Source of the DNA: Actinomycetospora soli
GTDB taxonomy: Bacteria; Actinomycetota; Actinomycetes; Mycobacteriales; Pseudonocardiaceae
Length of the DNA stretch: 64,000 nucleotides
Assembly: GCF_021026295.1 (NCBI RefSeq)
Contig: NZ_JAJNDA010000003.1
Location: forward strand, 368,300-432,299
Direction: 5' to 3'
Under the pieces are notes generated by a model. That model saw nothing but the letters and a program-made list of their open reading frames with translations. It ran no database searches and was not told the DNA's origin. Made by a program: the position numbers and the translations under genes. Below, piece by piece: positions 1 to 9,144 of the stretch; within the stretch, counting starts at the first letter, position 1, and every line of letters starts with the position of its first letter.

Positions 1-416
1 TCCACGTCCTCGTCGGTGACCTCGGCGGCGTCGACCGACACCGAGATCGTCGAGAAGTCCGGCAGGGTGATCTCGGGCCGGACGTCGACCTCGGCGGTGA
101 AGGCGATCTTGTCGCCGTCGTCGATCGAGGTGACCTCGATCTCCGGCTGCCCCAGCGGGTTGAGCTCCGCCTCGCCGACGGCCTCGCCGTACTTCTGCGG
201 GACGGCCGTGTTCACGACCTCCTCGAGCACGACGCCGCGGCCGAGCCGCTGGTCGAGGATGCGGGCGGGAGCCTTGCCCGGGCGGAAGCCGGGCACGCGG
301 ACCTGCTGGGCGATCTTCTTGTACGCCTGGTCGAAGGTCGGCTTGAGCTCGTCGAACGGCACCTCGACGGCGAGACGGACGCGCGTCGGCGACAGGTGCT
401 CGACGGTGGACTTCAC
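1..416 (-). CDS. tig: Trigger factor, N-terminal part (cut by window edge)
   Basis: Ribosome-associated peptidyl-prolyl isomerase and chaperone that receives nascent chains at the exit tunnel. About 138 N-terminal residues are present. The reading includes the ribosome-docking signature GFRPGKAP and the start [20 protein letters not shown], both typical of trigger factor. The GTG start at 416 is preceded by GGAGGAG about 8 nt upstream, which fixes the start. The PPIase and C-terminal chaperone domains lie outside the window. In M. tuberculosis tig (Rv2462c) starts the same conserved neighbourhood that continues here from nei/rpiB to gdh, which supports the call. Confidence 0.95.
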   Translation of the reverse strand, partial: MKSTVEHLSPTRVRLAVEVPFDELKPTFDQAYKKIAQQVRVPGFRPGKAPARILDQRLGRGVVLEEVVNTAVPQKYGEAVGEAELNPLGQPEIEVTSIDDGDKIAFTAEVDVRPEITLPDFSTISVSVDAAEVTDEDV

Positions 417-600
417 AGCTCGTTCTCCTCCGGGCGGGACTTCTGAGATCGCGACCCGGGGGCGTACGACGGTGACCCGTACGGGCCTCGACGTCGACAC
501 CCGCCCGGGCGTTGTCCGCGAGTCTAGACGTGCCCCCCGACATCGCGGGGTGGCGGCCCTGACCAGCGCCGATGTCACCGCGCACGCGCGCGACGACCGA

Positions 601-606
601 TAGGGT
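601..606 (+). promoter_or_regulatory. -10 element of a probable leaderless promoter (AKR gene)
   Basis: TAGGGT lies 6 nt before the GTG at 613, and no Shine-Dalgarno is present. TANNNT at 6-8 nt from the start is the usual geometry of leaderless actinobacterial genes. Confidence 0.5.
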
Positions 607-612
607 GGCGCG

Positions 613-1530
613 GTGACCGAGTTCGCCCTGGGCCTGGCCGCGCTCGGCCGACCGACCTACGTCAACGTCGGTCGCGACGGGGTGCACCGCAGCGTCGACG
701 AGCTGCGGGCGCTCGCGCACGCCACCCTCGACGCCGCGTGGGCGGCCGGGGTCCGGCGGGTCGACGCCGCGCGGTCCTACGGGCGCGCGGAGGAGTTCCT
801 CGCCGGGTGGCTCGCGACCGACGCCGCCCGCCGTCGGGACTGCGTGGTCTCGAGCAAGTGGGGCTACCGCTACACCGCGGGCTGGGACCCGGACGCCAAG
901 GTCCACGAGGTGAAGGAGCACACGCTCGCCCACCTCCGCTCCCAGTGGGCCGAGACCCGCGCGGTGCTCGGCGTCCCCGACCTCTACCAGGTGCACTCGC
1001 TCACCACGGACTCCCCGCTGTTCGACGACGGGCCGTTGCAGGCGGCGCTGGCCGAACTGCGCGACGACGGGGTCCGCCTCGGGTTCTCGACGTCGGGTCC
1101 GGACCAGCCGGACGCGGTCCGGCGCGGCCTGGCCCTCGAGGTGGGCGGCGCTCCCCTGTTCACCGCCGTGCAGTCGACGTGGAACCTGCTCGAGACCTCG
1201 GTCGGCCCGGCCCTGGCCGATGCGCACGACGCGGGCGCGCTGGTGCTCGTGAAGGAGGGCGTCGCGAACGGCCGGCTGGTGGTCGACCCGCCGGCGCCGC
1301 TCGGGCGGGTCGCCGCGACGCACGGCGTGGGCGCGGACGCGGTGGCGCTGGCCGCGATCGCCGCGCAGCCGTGGGCCGACGTCGTGCTGTGCGGGGCGGC
1401 CGGTCCCGGGCAGCTGCGGTCCAACCTCGCGCCGGTGTCGCTCACCGACGACGACCTCGCCGCCCTGGACGCGCTCGCGACGCCCGCCGGGGAGTACTGG
1501 ACCGCGCGGCGCGCGATGGCCTGGGTCTGA
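613..1530 (+). CDS. Aldo/keto reductase family oxidoreductase
   Basis: A 305-residue NADPH-dependent carbonyl reductase of the AKR fold. The catalytic tetrad is readable: Asp in VDAARSYG, Tyr in the same SYG motif, Lys in SSKWGY and His in YQVHSL. The C-terminal half contains the usual barrel segments ([22 protein letters not shown]). Substrate cannot be read from sequence. The GTG start at 613 has no ribosome binding site and is probably read from a leaderless transcript. It is divergent from tig with a 196-bp gap. It may be a single-gene unit, since the next coding signal is the tiny reading frame at 1610. Confidence 0.85.
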   Translation: MTEFALGLAALGRPTYVNVGRDGVHRSVDELRALAHATLDAAWAAGVRRVDAARSYGRAEEFLAGWLATDAARRRDCVVSSKWGYRYTAGWDPDAKVHEVKEHTLAHLRSQWAETRAVLGVPDLYQVHSLTTDSPLFDDGPLQAALAELRDDGVRLGFSTSGPDQPDAVRRGLALEVGGAPLFTAVQSTWNLLETSVGPALADAHDAGALVLVKEGVANGRLVVDPPAPLGRVAATHGVGADAVALAAIAAQPWADVVLCGAAGPGQLRSNLAPVSLTDDDLAALDALATPAGEYWTARRAMAWV

Positions 1531-1609
1531 CCCCCGTCGGTCGCACACGGATCTCCTCTGCGACCGTCGGGGCCGCAACGGAGTCGTCCCCGGGAGAGGT
1601 GACATCGCG

Positions 1610-1717
1610 ATGGGCAGGTTGCGACGGGCCGGACACGCGGTCGAGCGGGTGCTGACCGTGTTCGACGCGCTGGCGGGCTACGGCACGAAGCGCCGGCGGC
1701 CGGCGAGGCGCCGCTGA
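1610..1717 (+). CDS. Small basic protein, 35 residues, unknown
   Basis: An ATG frame begins MGRLRRAGHAVERVLTVFDA and ends in an Arg-rich tail (KRRRPARRR). It is preceded by GGGAGAGG about 10 nt before the ATG. It sits between the aldo/keto reductase and nadE on the same strand. One amphipathic helix flanked by basic ends is the only visible structure. I do not recognise it. The well-placed ribosome binding site and the protein-like composition favour a real small gene, but an accidental frame is possible. Confidence 0.45.
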   Translation: MGRLRRAGHAVERVLTVFDALAGYGTKRRRPARRR

Positions 1718-1829
1718 GCCACGGGCCGGGCGGGGCACACCCCGCCCGGTCCCCCGAGATCCCGGCGTCGATGTCGGTGGAGTCGGGCACACTCCCGGCG
1801 ACCACGTGATCACCGGGGAGGGACCGACG

Positions 1830-3899
1830 GTGCCCGGCATCGGCTCGTACGACTTCAGGAACACCTACCGGCACGGGTTCGCGCGCGTCGCCGCCGCCAC
1901 GCTGCGCACGTCGCTCGCCGACCCGCCCGCGAACGCCGAGGCGGTCGTCGCGATGGCCCGGACCTGTCACGACGACGGGGCGGCGCTGGTCGTCTTCCCG
2001 GAGCTGACGCTCTCCGGGTACTCGATCGAGGACCTGCTGCTGCAGGACACGCTGCTCGACGCGGTCGAGGACGCACTCGCGACGGTGGCCGAGCGGACCG
2101 CGGAGCTCGCCCCGGTGCTCGTCGTCGGCGCCCCGCTGCGCCACCGGCACCGGATGTACAACTGCGCGGTCGTGCTGCACCGCAGCCGCGTGCTCGGCGT
2201 CGCCCCCAAGTCCTTCCTGCCGACCTACCGCGAGTTCTACGAGCGTCGCCAGGCCGCCGCGGGCGACGACCAGCGCGGCACGATCCGGCTGCTCGGCGCC
2301 GACGTGCCCTTCGGGCCGGATCTGCTCTTCGCGGCGACCGACGTGCCGGGGTTCGTGCTGCACGCGGAGATCTGCGAGGACATGTTCGTCCCGGTGCCGC
2401 CGAGCGCCGAGGCCGCCCTCGCGGGCGCCACGGTGCTCGCGAACCTCAGCGGCAGCCCCATCACCGTCGGTCGCGCGGACGACCGTCAGCTGCTCGCCCG
2501 GTCCGCGTCCGCGCGGTGCGCCGCCGCGTACGTCTACGCCGCGGCGGGCGAGGGCGAGTCGACCACCGACCTCGCCTGGGACGGGCAGACCTCGATCCAC
2601 GAGTTCGGGCGGCTGCTCGCCGAGACGCAGCGCTTCCCGCAGGGGCAGCAGCACGCGGTCGCCGACGTCGACCTCGACCTGCTGCGCTCCGAGCGCCTGC
2701 GCACGGGCACGTTCGACGACAACCGCCGCGCGCACGCGGACCGCCTCGCCGACTGGCGCACCGTCGAGTTCGCCCTCGAGCCCCGCGACGGCGACCTCGG
2801 CCTGCGGCGCGAGGTCGAGCGCTTCCCGTTCGTGCCCGCCGACCCGTCCCGGCTCGAGCAGGACTGCTACGAGGCCTACTCGATCCAGGTCTCCGGGCTC
2901 GAGCAGCGGCTGCGCGCGATCGGCGAGCCGAAGATCGTGATCGGCGTGTCCGGCGGGCTGGACTCGACCCACGCCCTGATCGTGGCCGCCCGCGCCCTCG
3001 ACCGCGCCGGCCGGCCGCGCAGCGACATCCTCGCCTTCACGCTGCCCGGCTTCGCCACGGGCGAGCGCACGAAGGGCAACGCGCAGCGGCTGTGCGAGGC
3101 CCTGGGCGTCACGTTCGCCGAGATCGACATCACCGAGACCGCGCGGCTGATGCTCCGCAACCTCGACCACCCGTTCTCGCAGGGCGAGCCGGTCTACGAC
3201 GTGACCTTCGAGAACGTGCAGGCCGGGCTGCGCACCGACTACCTGTTCCGGGCGGCCAACCAGCGCGGCGGCATCGTGCTCGGCACCGGGGACCTCTCCG
3301 AGATCGCGCTGGGATGGTCGACCTACGGCGTCGGCGACCAGATGTCGCACTACAACGTCAACGGCGGCGTGCCGAAGACGCTGATGCAGCACCTCATCCG
3401 GTGGGTGATCTCCTCGGGCCAGTTCTCCGACGAGGTCGGCGAGGTGCTGGCGTCGGTGCTCGACACCGAGATCACCCCCGAGCTGGTGCCCGCCACCGAG
3501 GACGCCCCGGTGCAGTCGAGCGAGCAGAAGATCGGCCCGTACAACCTGCAGGACTTCACGCTCTTCCAGATCCTGCGGCACGGGTCGCGGCCCTCGAAGG
3601 TCGCCTTCCTCGCCTGGCACGCCTGGCACGACGCCGCGCTCGGCGACTGGCCCGCCGGGTTCCCCGACGACGACCGCGTGGCCTACGACCTGCCCGAGAT
3701 CCGCCACTGGCTCGAGGTCTTCGCGCAGCGCTTCTTCCAGTTCGCGCAGTTCAAGCGCTCCGCGGTGCCGAACGGTCCGAAGGTCTCCGCGGGCGGCGCA
3801 CTCTCGCCGCGCGGCGACTGGCGCGCCCCCTCGGACTCGTCGGCCCGCATCTGGTCGGACGAGATCGCCCGGGAGGTCCCCGAGAACTGGCCCGGCTGA
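1830..3899 (+). CDS. nadE: Glutamine-dependent NAD(+) synthetase
   Basis: Makes NAD from deamido-NAD, ATP and glutamine. The N-terminal nitrilase-fold glutaminase has its triad: Glu58 ([10 protein letters not shown]), Lys127 ([12 protein letters not shown]) and Cys182 (EICEDMF). The C-terminal synthetase carries the P-loop SGGLDS and the motif [20 protein letters not shown]. Length (689 aa) and sequence match mycobacterial NadE closely. GTG 1830 is chosen because GGGGAGGG lies 7 nt upstream. An upstream GTG at 1806 would add eight residues but has no such site. Likely a housekeeping gene. Confidence 0.96.
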   Translation: MPGIGSYDFRNTYRHGFARVAAATLRTSLADPPANAEAVVAMARTCHDDGAALVVFPELTLSGYSIEDLLLQDTLLDAVEDALATVAERTAELAPVLVVGAPLRHRHRMYNCAVVLHRSRVLGVAPKSFLPTYREFYERRQAAAGDDQRGTIRLLGADVPFGPDLLFAATDVPGFVLHAEICEDMFVPVPPSAEAALAGATVLANLSGSPITVGRADDRQLLARSASARCAAAYVYAAAGEGESTTDLAWDGQTSIHEFGRLLAETQRFPQGQQHAVADVDLDLLRSERLRTGTFDDNRRAHADRLADWRTVEFALEPRDGDLGLRREVERFPFVPADPSRLEQDCYEAYSIQVSGLEQRLRAIGEPKIVIGVSGGLDSTHALIVAARALDRAGRPRSDILAFTLPGFATGERTKGNAQRLCEALGVTFAEIDITETARLMLRNLDHPFSQGEPVYDVTFENVQAGLRTDYLFRAANQRGGIVLGTGDLSEIALGWSTYGVGDQMSHYNVNGGVPKTLMQHLIRWVISSGQFSDEVGEVLASVLDTEITPELVPATEDAPVQSSEQKIGPYNLQDFTLFQILRHGSRPSKVAFLAWHAWHDAALGDWPAGFPDDDRVAYDLPEIRHWLEVFAQRFFQFAQFKRSAVPNGPKVSAGGALSPRGDWRAPSDSSARIWSDEIAREVPENWPG

Positions 3900-3974
3900 A
3901 CCCGACTTTCGTCGGTGCCGCCGCCGACGGTCGGGGGCGGTGCGGAGGGGCCGGGGCCGGCCAGGCTCGACGGC

Positions 3975-4451
3975 ATGACCGCAGAGCAGATCCCGCCCCG
4001 GACCGCCGCCGCGGCGTCACACGCCCCCGGCACCGACGTGGTCGGTCGCCGCATCGTCGGACTGATCGTCGACGTCGCCGTGCTCGGCGCCGTCGGCTAC
4101 GTCCTCACGCAGGTGCTCGAGGCGGTGTTCACCGACCCGGCCTACGGCGGCATGTCCCCGGCCGGCCGCATCCTCGCGATCGTGCTGGGCATCGCGTTCT
4201 GGCTCGCGGCCTTCGTCGCGGTCCCGACGGCCACGGGCGGCAGCACCCTCGGGATGCGCCTCGCCGGCGTCCGGGCGGTCCGCGCCGTCGACGGCGGCGC
4301 CCCGAGCGCGGTGGCGCACCTCCTGCGGATGATCTGCCTGATCGTCGACGGCGCCGTGTCCGGTCTGGTCGGATTCGTCATCATCCTGAACTCGAGGAAC
4401 CGCCGCCGCCTCGGTGACATGGTCGCCGGGACCCTGGTCGTCCGGAGCTGA
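3975..4451 (+). CDS. RDD-family membrane protein
   Basis: A 158-residue small integral membrane protein. RDD hallmarks are present: RRIVGLIVD at the first helix, TLGMRLAGVRAV after the second pair, and RRRLGDMVAGTLVV at the C-terminus. Three or four hydrophobic helices are visible. The biochemical role of this family is largely unknown (some members have been linked to transport). The stop is 2 nt before the ATG of the DUF418 gene, so these two and the following two-component genes probably form one transcription unit. Confidence 0.8.
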   Translation: MTAEQIPPRTAAAASHAPGTDVVGRRIVGLIVDVAVLGAVGYVLTQVLEAVFTDPAYGGMSPAGRILAIVLGIAFWLAAFVAVPTATGGSTLGMRLAGVRAVRAVDGGAPSAVAHLLRMICLIVDGAVSGLVGFVIILNSRNRRRLGDMVAGTLVVRS

Positions 4452-4453
4452 CC

Positions 4454-5509
4454 ATGACCACCGACCCGACCGTGCCCCGGCAGCGCCCGCCGCGGGCCGA
4501 CGAGCCGTCCACGATCACCACGCCGGGCACGCGCATCGAGTCGCTCGACGTGCTCCGCGGTGTCGCCCTCTGCGGGATCCTGGTGATCAACGTCTACCAG
4601 CAGCTGGTGTGGCTGCGCGGCGACCCCTCGGCGCGAGGCGTGTACCCCGTCGCGATCGACCTGATCTTCTACGAGCGGTTCCTGCCGATCTTCGCGCTGC
4701 TCTTCGGCGTCGGGTTCGGACTGTTCCTCGAGCGCGCTGCCCGCCGAACCGGCCGGCCGCGGGTGGTCCTCACCCGCCGGCTCGCGGTGCTGCTCGTCAT
4801 CGGTGGTGTCCACCAGTTCTTCCACATCGGGGAGGCCCTCTTCCCCTACGCCCTGGTCGGGCTGGTGGTCCTGATCCCGCTGTCGTTCCTGTCGCCGCGG
4901 GCGTGCCTCGGCGCCGGGATCGTCCTGCTCGTCCTCCTCCCCCAGGTCCAGACCAGCTACGGCATGGTCGTCGGACTGCTGGCCGTCGGGTTCGGCCTGG
5001 CCCGGGTGGGGGCGCCGGAGGGCCTGGCGCGCCATCCGGGGCGGATCGCCGTCGCGTTCGTGATCAGCGCTGTCGTCGTGGGCGCCTGGACCGCCGCGAA
5101 GGTCGCCGGGGTCGCCCTGCCCGCGGTCAGCGTCCTCGGGGGCGCTCTCGGCGGGAACCTCCTGCAGGCCGCGGCCGCCGTGGCCGGCGCGATCGCGTAC
5201 TCCTGCCTGGTGCTGCTCCTGCTGCGCACGCCCGTCGGCCCCGCGCTCGACGCCGTCTTCGCGCCGCTGGGACGCATGGCGTTGACGAACTACCTGTCCG
5301 CCACGGTCCTGTTCCTCGTCCTCGGACCGCTGCTGGGCATCGACTCCCTCGCCGACGCCCCGGCCATCGCCGGGCTGACGCTGGGCATCCTCGTCGTGCA
5401 GGTCGTCTGGAGCCGCCTCTGGCTGCGACGATTCGCCTACGGCCCGGTGGAGTGGGGGTGGCGGTGCCTGACCTGGGGACGGCGTGCGCCGCTGCGACGC
5501 GGGGCGTGA
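4454..5509 (+). CDS. DUF418-domain membrane protein
   Basis: A 351-residue polytopic protein with about nine hydrophobic helices. It starts with the family signature region IESLDVLRGVALCGILVINV. Further family-like segments are FYERFLPIFALLFGVGFGLFLER and the C-terminal LTNYLSATVLFLVLG and YGPVEWGWRCLTW (the DUF418 FxxGPxEWxWR block). Members are thought to be membrane acyltransferase-like or transport proteins, but function is unproven. It overlaps the next gene by 4 nt (GTGA), indicating translational coupling to the sensor kinase. Confidence 0.85.
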   Translation: MTTDPTVPRQRPPRADEPSTITTPGTRIESLDVLRGVALCGILVINVYQQLVWLRGDPSARGVYPVAIDLIFYERFLPIFALLFGVGFGLFLERAARRTGRPRVVLTRRLAVLLVIGGVHQFFHIGEALFPYALVGLVVLIPLSFLSPRACLGAGIVLLVLLPQVQTSYGMVVGLLAVGFGLARVGAPEGLARHPGRIAVAFVISAVVVGAWTAAKVAGVALPAVSVLGGALGGNLLQAAAAVAGAIAYSCLVLLLLRTPVGPALDAVFAPLGRMALTNYLSATVLFLVLGPLLGIDSLADAPAIAGLTLGILVVQVVWSRLWLRRFAYGPVEWGWRCLTWGRRAPLRRGA

Positions 5510-6609
5510 AGCCCGCCGACGTGGCCGTCGCGCTGGCGTTCGGACTCTGGAGCGTCGGCCTCGTCGTCCTGTTCCCCCCGCCCCGGCACCCGCTCGTGCC
5601 GTGGTCGGACGCCCTCGCGCTCGTCCTGACCGCCGTGCTGACGGTGGTGCTGGTGTTCCGCCGGGCCCGCCCGATGCTCGTCGCGGTCCTGACGGCGGGT
5701 CTCACGCTCGTCCTCACCGGGAACTGGTTCGTCTACGGCGCGATCTACGCCGCCGGCGCGCACCTGCACCGCCGGGCGCACCTGTGGTGGGTGGTGCCGA
5801 TGCTGTTCGGCGCCTCCTTCGTCAGCGAGCAGGGGTGGATCGGGTTCCGCGTCAACGACCACGCGTTCCTGCTGTTCGCCTCGGTCCTCGTCGCCCTGGC
5901 CGGGCTGTACGTCGGCACGCGCCGGGAACTGATTGCGGCCGCGCACGAGCGCGCCGACCGCGCCGAGGAGACCGCCCGCGCCGAGGAGCGGGCCCGGCTC
6001 GCCGCCGAGATGCACGACGTCGTCACCCACCGGGTCAACCTCATGGTCCTGCAGGCCGGCGCGCTGCAGGCCACGACGACCGACCCCGTCGTCGGGCGGG
6101 CGGCCGAGGACCTGCGGCGCTCCGGGCGGGTGGCGCTGGCCGAGCTGCGCGACCTCGTCGGGGTCCTGCGCTCCGGCGGGCCGGCGACGTCGGGCTCCCC
6201 CACCGCGCCCGCGCAGGTCGACCACGACGCGGTCCGCACGCTCGTCGAGGAGTCCCGCGCGGTCGGGCTCGACGTCACCTGCACCGAGCACGGCGACCCG
6301 TCGTCGCTGACCCCCACCGTGGCGCGCACGCTGGTCCGGGTCGTGCAGGAGGCGCTGAGCAACGCGCGCAAGCACGCCCGGGGCGCGCGGGTGACGGTCG
6401 AGGTCTCCTACGACGACGGCGCGCGGGTGGCGGTGGTCGACGCCGGCGGGGAGCCCGACCCGGAGCTCGCGACGTCGGGCGGCGGCGCGGGGCTGGACGG
6501 GTTGCGACGCCGGGTCGCGATGGTCGGCGGCACGCTGCAGGCCGGTCCCGAGGCGTCCGGGTTCGCCGTGCGGGCCCGGCTCCCGGCCTACGTCCCGACC
6601 GGGGCGTGA
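5506..6609 (+). CDS. Two-component sensor histidine kinase (NarL/DesK type)
   Basis: A 367-residue membrane sensor. The N-terminal half holds about five membrane helices. A coiled linker (AAHERADRAEETARAEE) leads to the HisKA_3 dimerisation box ARLAAEMHDVVTHRVNLMVL with the phospho-acceptor His. The HATPase region has the N box (VVQEALSNARKHA) and G box (GGGAGLDGLRRRV). GTG 5506 overlaps the DUF418 stop by 4 nt. A GTG at 5464 in the same frame would add 14 residues and cannot be excluded. It pairs with the response regulator 13 nt downstream. Confidence 0.9.
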   Translation: MKPADVAVALAFGLWSVGLVVLFPPPRHPLVPWSDALALVLTAVLTVVLVFRRARPMLVAVLTAGLTLVLTGNWFVYGAIYAAGAHLHRRAHLWWVVPMLFGASFVSEQGWIGFRVNDHAFLLFASVLVALAGLYVGTRRELIAAAHERADRAEETARAEERARLAAEMHDVVTHRVNLMVLQAGALQATTTDPVVGRAAEDLRRSGRVALAELRDLVGVLRSGGPATSGSPTAPAQVDHDAVRTLVEESRAVGLDVTCTEHGDPSSLTPTVARTLVRVVQEALSNARKHARGARVTVEVSYDDGARVAVVDAGGEPDPELATSGGGAGLDGLRRRVAMVGGTLQAGPEASGFAVRARLPAYVPTGA

Positions 6610-6622
6610 GACGCTCCCGGAC

Positions 6623-7267
6623 GTGCCGGTCCGGGTCCTCGTCGTCGATGACGAGCCGATGGTGTGCGCCCACCTGCGCACGATCCTCGACGCGTCGGAC
6701 GAGATCGAGGTGGTGGGCACCGCCGCCGACGGCGCGGAGGCCGTGGACGAGGCGGTCCGGCACCGACCCGACGTCGTGCTGCTGGACCTGCGGATGCCCG
6801 GCGTCGACGGGTTCGCCGCGTTGCCGGAGCTCGTCGCGGCACGGGCGGCGGTGGTCGTCCTGACCACCTTCGACGCCGACGACGCCGTCCTGCGCGCGCT
6901 CGGTGCCGGCGCCTCGGGCTTCCTGCTCAAGTCGACCGAGCCGACCGACCTGGTGCGCCTCGTGCAGGTCGCCGCGGAGGGGCACTCGGTGCTCTCCCCC
7001 GAGGCGACCGCACGGCTGGTCCACGCCTCCGCCGCCCCGTCGCAGGCCCGTACCCGCGCGGCGGAGCGGCTGGCGGTGCTCTCCGAACGGGAGACCGAGG
7101 TGGTCGCGGCGATCGGGGCCGGGCTCTCGAACGCCGAGATCGGCGGCCGGCTCTTCCTGTCCGAGGCGACCGTCAAGGGCTACGTCTCGGCGGTGATGCG
7201 CAAGCTCGACTGCGACAACCGCACGCAGGTGGGGCTGCTCGCCTACGCCGCGGGCCTCACCGGGTAG
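6623..7267 (+). CDS. Two-component response regulator, NarL/LuxR family
   Basis: A 214-residue DNA-binding regulator. The receiver domain has acidic residues D9/D10, phosphorylatable D55 (VVLLDLRMPG), a Thr switch (LTTFD) and Lys in GFLLKS. The C-terminal LuxR helix-turn-helix reads LSERETEVVAAIGAGLSNAEI, followed by LFLSEATVKGYVSAVMRKL. It starts with GTG 13 nt after the kinase stop. Targets are not evident. The upstream RDD and DUF418 genes, co-transcribed, are reasonable candidates for the same physiological response. Confidence 0.93.
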   Translation: MPVRVLVVDDEPMVCAHLRTILDASDEIEVVGTAADGAEAVDEAVRHRPDVVLLDLRMPGVDGFAALPELVAARAAVVVLTTFDADDAVLRALGAGASGFLLKSTEPTDLVRLVQVAAEGHSVLSPEATARLVHASAAPSQARTRAAERLAVLSERETEVVAAIGAGLSNAEIGGRLFLSEATVKGYVSAVMRKLDCDNRTQVGLLAYAAGLTG

Positions 7268-7294
7268 GCCCCGCGGCGCAGGCGGTCGGCGGTG

Positions 7295-8026
7295 CTACTG
7301 GCGCTGGGCGAGGCCCTTGAGGCACCACGCGCCCTGCGCCTGGCCGAGCACGATCTCCGACGGCAGGGCCTGGCTCTGGCCCTGGAAGGTGAGCTCGAGG
7401 TCGACCGGCGTGCGGGCCTCGGTGTCGATCACCGTCGTGGTCGGGCCGGAGGGCCGGACGGAGCCGATGAGCTGCAGCACCTGCGGGGACAGCTGCGAAA
7501 CGGAGTTGCCGTCGGGGCCCTTGCAGGAGACCTGCTCGAGGCCGGGCGCGTCCTTCGCCGCGAGGGCGGTGACGACCTGGTTCGCGGTGTCCTCGGGGTT
7601 CCCGGGGCCGCCGAGGTAGCCCGGGTAGACGAAGGCGCCGAGCAGCAGGGCGACGATCGCCCCCAGGACGAGACCACCCGCCGTCCCGAAGGCGAGGCCC
7701 TTGCGGAGCTCGCGCTTGTAGGCGCGGTCCTCGGCGTCGGCCCAGTCGTCGTCGGACCCCGTCGCGTCCTTCTCGGGCGCGCTGTGGCGGCCCTCGTCGG
7801 TCGCGTCCTCCCCGGTCGCGCCGTCGGTCGTCCCGCCGGGCAGCGTCGCGGCGGCCACGGTGTCGCCGGGCTGCGGCTCCCCGCCGTCGCCGTCCCCGGA
7901 CGTCCCGACGGCGGGTGCGGTCGCGTCGTCGGCGTCGGTGCGCCCGGCGGGCGTGGTCTCCGACGTCGTCGAGGTGCGCTCGACCTCCGCGTCCGTCTCG
8001 CCGACGCTCGTGCGTCCCTCGGTCAT
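7295..8026 (-). CDS. Membrane-anchored protein with DUF4878-like extracellular domain
   Basis: A 243-residue protein. The N-terminal 110 residues are acidic, Thr/Asp/Gly-rich and probably disordered in the cytoplasm. One transmembrane helix follows (AFGTAGGLVLGAIVALLLGA), then a 90-residue extracytoplasmic domain with a conserved Cys pair (VSCKGP and AWCLKG). This plan resembles actinobacterial DUF4878/lumazine-binding-like proteins. Function unknown. The ATG at 8026 is preceded by GGGAGCAGG. It is convergent with the response regulator (27-nt gap). Longer upstream frames in this register run antisense to the DinB gene and are not used. Confidence 0.75.
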   Translation of the reverse strand: MTEGRTSVGETDAEVERTSTTSETTPAGRTDADDATAPAVGTSGDGDGGEPQPGDTVAAATLPGGTTDGATGEDATDEGRHSAPEKDATGSDDDWADAEDRAYKRELRKGLAFGTAGGLVLGAIVALLLGAFVYPGYLGGPGNPEDTANQVVTALAAKDAPGLEQVSCKGPDGNSVSQLSPQVLQLIGSVRPSGPTTTVIDTEARTPVDLELTFQGQSQALPSEIVLGQAQGAWCLKGLAQRQ

Positions 8027-8149
8027 CGCGGGTCCTGCTCCCCTGCTCGACGGTAGGCGGCACGGGCACGTGCCGTGACCCGACGATGCCTCATCGGCTC
8101 GCACGCACTCCCGGCGGGGCCGGTGCACCGCGCGCCCGTGGGTACCGTC

Positions 8150-8165
8150 CCGTGTCGGGACACGG
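8150..8165. promoter_or_regulatory. 16-bp palindrome upstream of DinB gene
   Basis: CCGTGTC-GG-GACACGG is a perfect 7-bp inverted repeat with a 2-bp centre, 29 nt before the ATG at 8195. Size and place suit a repressor operator, but no regulator can be named. Confidence 0.35.
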
Positions 8166-8194
8166 ACCAGTGCACACAGGGCGGAGCCACCTCC

Positions 8195-8782
8195 ATGGAC
8201 CCGAAGACGACGTTGCAGCGGTACCTGACGCAGGCGCGCGACGCCGTCGTCTGGAAGCTGGAGGGGCTGGGCGAGTACGACGTCCGCCGGCCGCTCACCC
8301 CCACCGGCACCAACCTGCTCGGGCTGGTCAAGCACCTCGCGATCGTCGAGTCGGGGTACCTCGGTGAGGTCTTCGACCGGCCGTTCGCCGAGACCGCCGG
8401 GTGGTTCGAGGCGCACCCGGAGCCGGAGGCGGACCTGTGGGCGCCGGCCGAGGAGTCCCGCGCGGACGTCCTCGGGCTCTACGCCCGCGCCGCGGCCCAC
8501 TCCGACGCGACGATCGAGGCGCTGGACCTCGACGCCCCGGGCCGGGTCCCGCACTGGCCCGAGGAGCGGGCCACCGTCACGCTGCACCAGGTCCTGGTGC
8601 ACCTGATCGCGGAGACGAACCGGCACGGAGGGCACGCCGACATCGTCCGCGAGCTCGTCGACGGGGCGGCCGGGCTGCGCCGCGACCAGGACAACCTCGG
8701 TGGCCTCGCCGCGGCGCAGCGCCTGGGCCACGTGGCCCGGCTCGAGCGCAGCGCGCGGCGGGCCGCCGGACTCACCGGCTGA
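8195..8782 (+). CDS. DinB/DUF664-family protein
   Basis: A 195-residue four-helix-bundle protein of the DinB-like superfamily, which contains mycothiol- and bacillithiol-dependent metalloenzymes. Metal-ligand candidates are His in LVKHLAIVESGY and the pair in ETNRHGGHADIVREL, the expected H-x3-H block. The N-terminus (LQRYLTQARDAVVWKLEGL) fits DUF664. ATG 8195 follows GGCGGAG. An earlier in-frame start at 8075 would run through the palindrome and is less likely. The substrate is unknown. The 3' end overlaps the convergent DUF4180 gene by 11 nt. Confidence 0.85.
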   Translation: MDPKTTLQRYLTQARDAVVWKLEGLGEYDVRRPLTPTGTNLLGLVKHLAIVESGYLGEVFDRPFAETAGWFEAHPEPEADLWAPAEESRADVLGLYARAAAHSDATIEALDLDAPGRVPHWPEERATVTLHQVLVHLIAETNRHGGHADIVRELVDGAAGLRRDQDNLGGLAAAQRLGHVARLERSARRAAGLTG

Positions 8783-9101
8783 GGCGCGCCTCGAGCTCGG
8801 CCGCGTCCGCGACGAACCACAGGTCGCGCCCCTGGTTGGCCTCGCGGGTCCAGTCCGCGACGGGCCCGGCCGTCGTCGTCGGCTCCCCGAGGACGACGAG
8901 CCGGACGCCGTACTGCACGAACTTCTGCGTGATCGCGCCCGCCACCCCCGTGCGCAGCACGAAGAAGTCGGGCGCGAGCCGCCCGACGGGCACGACCACG
9001 GTGTGCGCGCCCGCCCCGAACGCGTCGCCGAGGACGTCGAGCGCCGCGCGCTCGCCGTCGAGCAGCGGCCCGTCGTCGGGAAGGGTCAGCACGGTGTCCA
9101 C
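8772..9101 (-). CDS. DUF4180 protein
   Basis: A 109-residue alpha/beta protein with the DUF4180 layout: LDVLGDAFGAGAHTVVVPV, FFVLRTGVAGAITQKFVQYG and a C-terminal DLWFVADAAELEARL. It is related in fold to STAS-like domains. No catalytic residues are known and its role is unclear. It starts with GTG and lies 43 nt downstream of the nitrilase stop on the same strand, so it could share that transcript. It ends inside the last 11 nt of the opposite DinB gene. Confidence 0.75.
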   Translation of the reverse strand: MDTVLTLPDDGPLLDGERAALDVLGDAFGAGAHTVVVPVGRLAPDFFVLRTGVAGAITQKFVQYGVRLVVLGEPTTTAGPVADWTREANQGRDLWFVADAAELEARLSR

Positions 9102-9144
9102 GGGCGCCGATCCCAGCGGCGTCCGGCGCCCCCGGCAACCGATT

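Noticed and set aside
984..3707. 907-codon open frame on the minus strand opposite AKR and nadE
   Set aside because: Antisense shadow of two well-supported genes; composition is Arg/Gly/Val-rich with no domain, a common result of GC-rich third positions.
4414..6609. Apparent 731-residue protein joining the DUF418 region to the kinase
   Set aside because: The first half is an out-of-frame reading of the DUF418 gene; the kinase starts at 5506 (or 5464).
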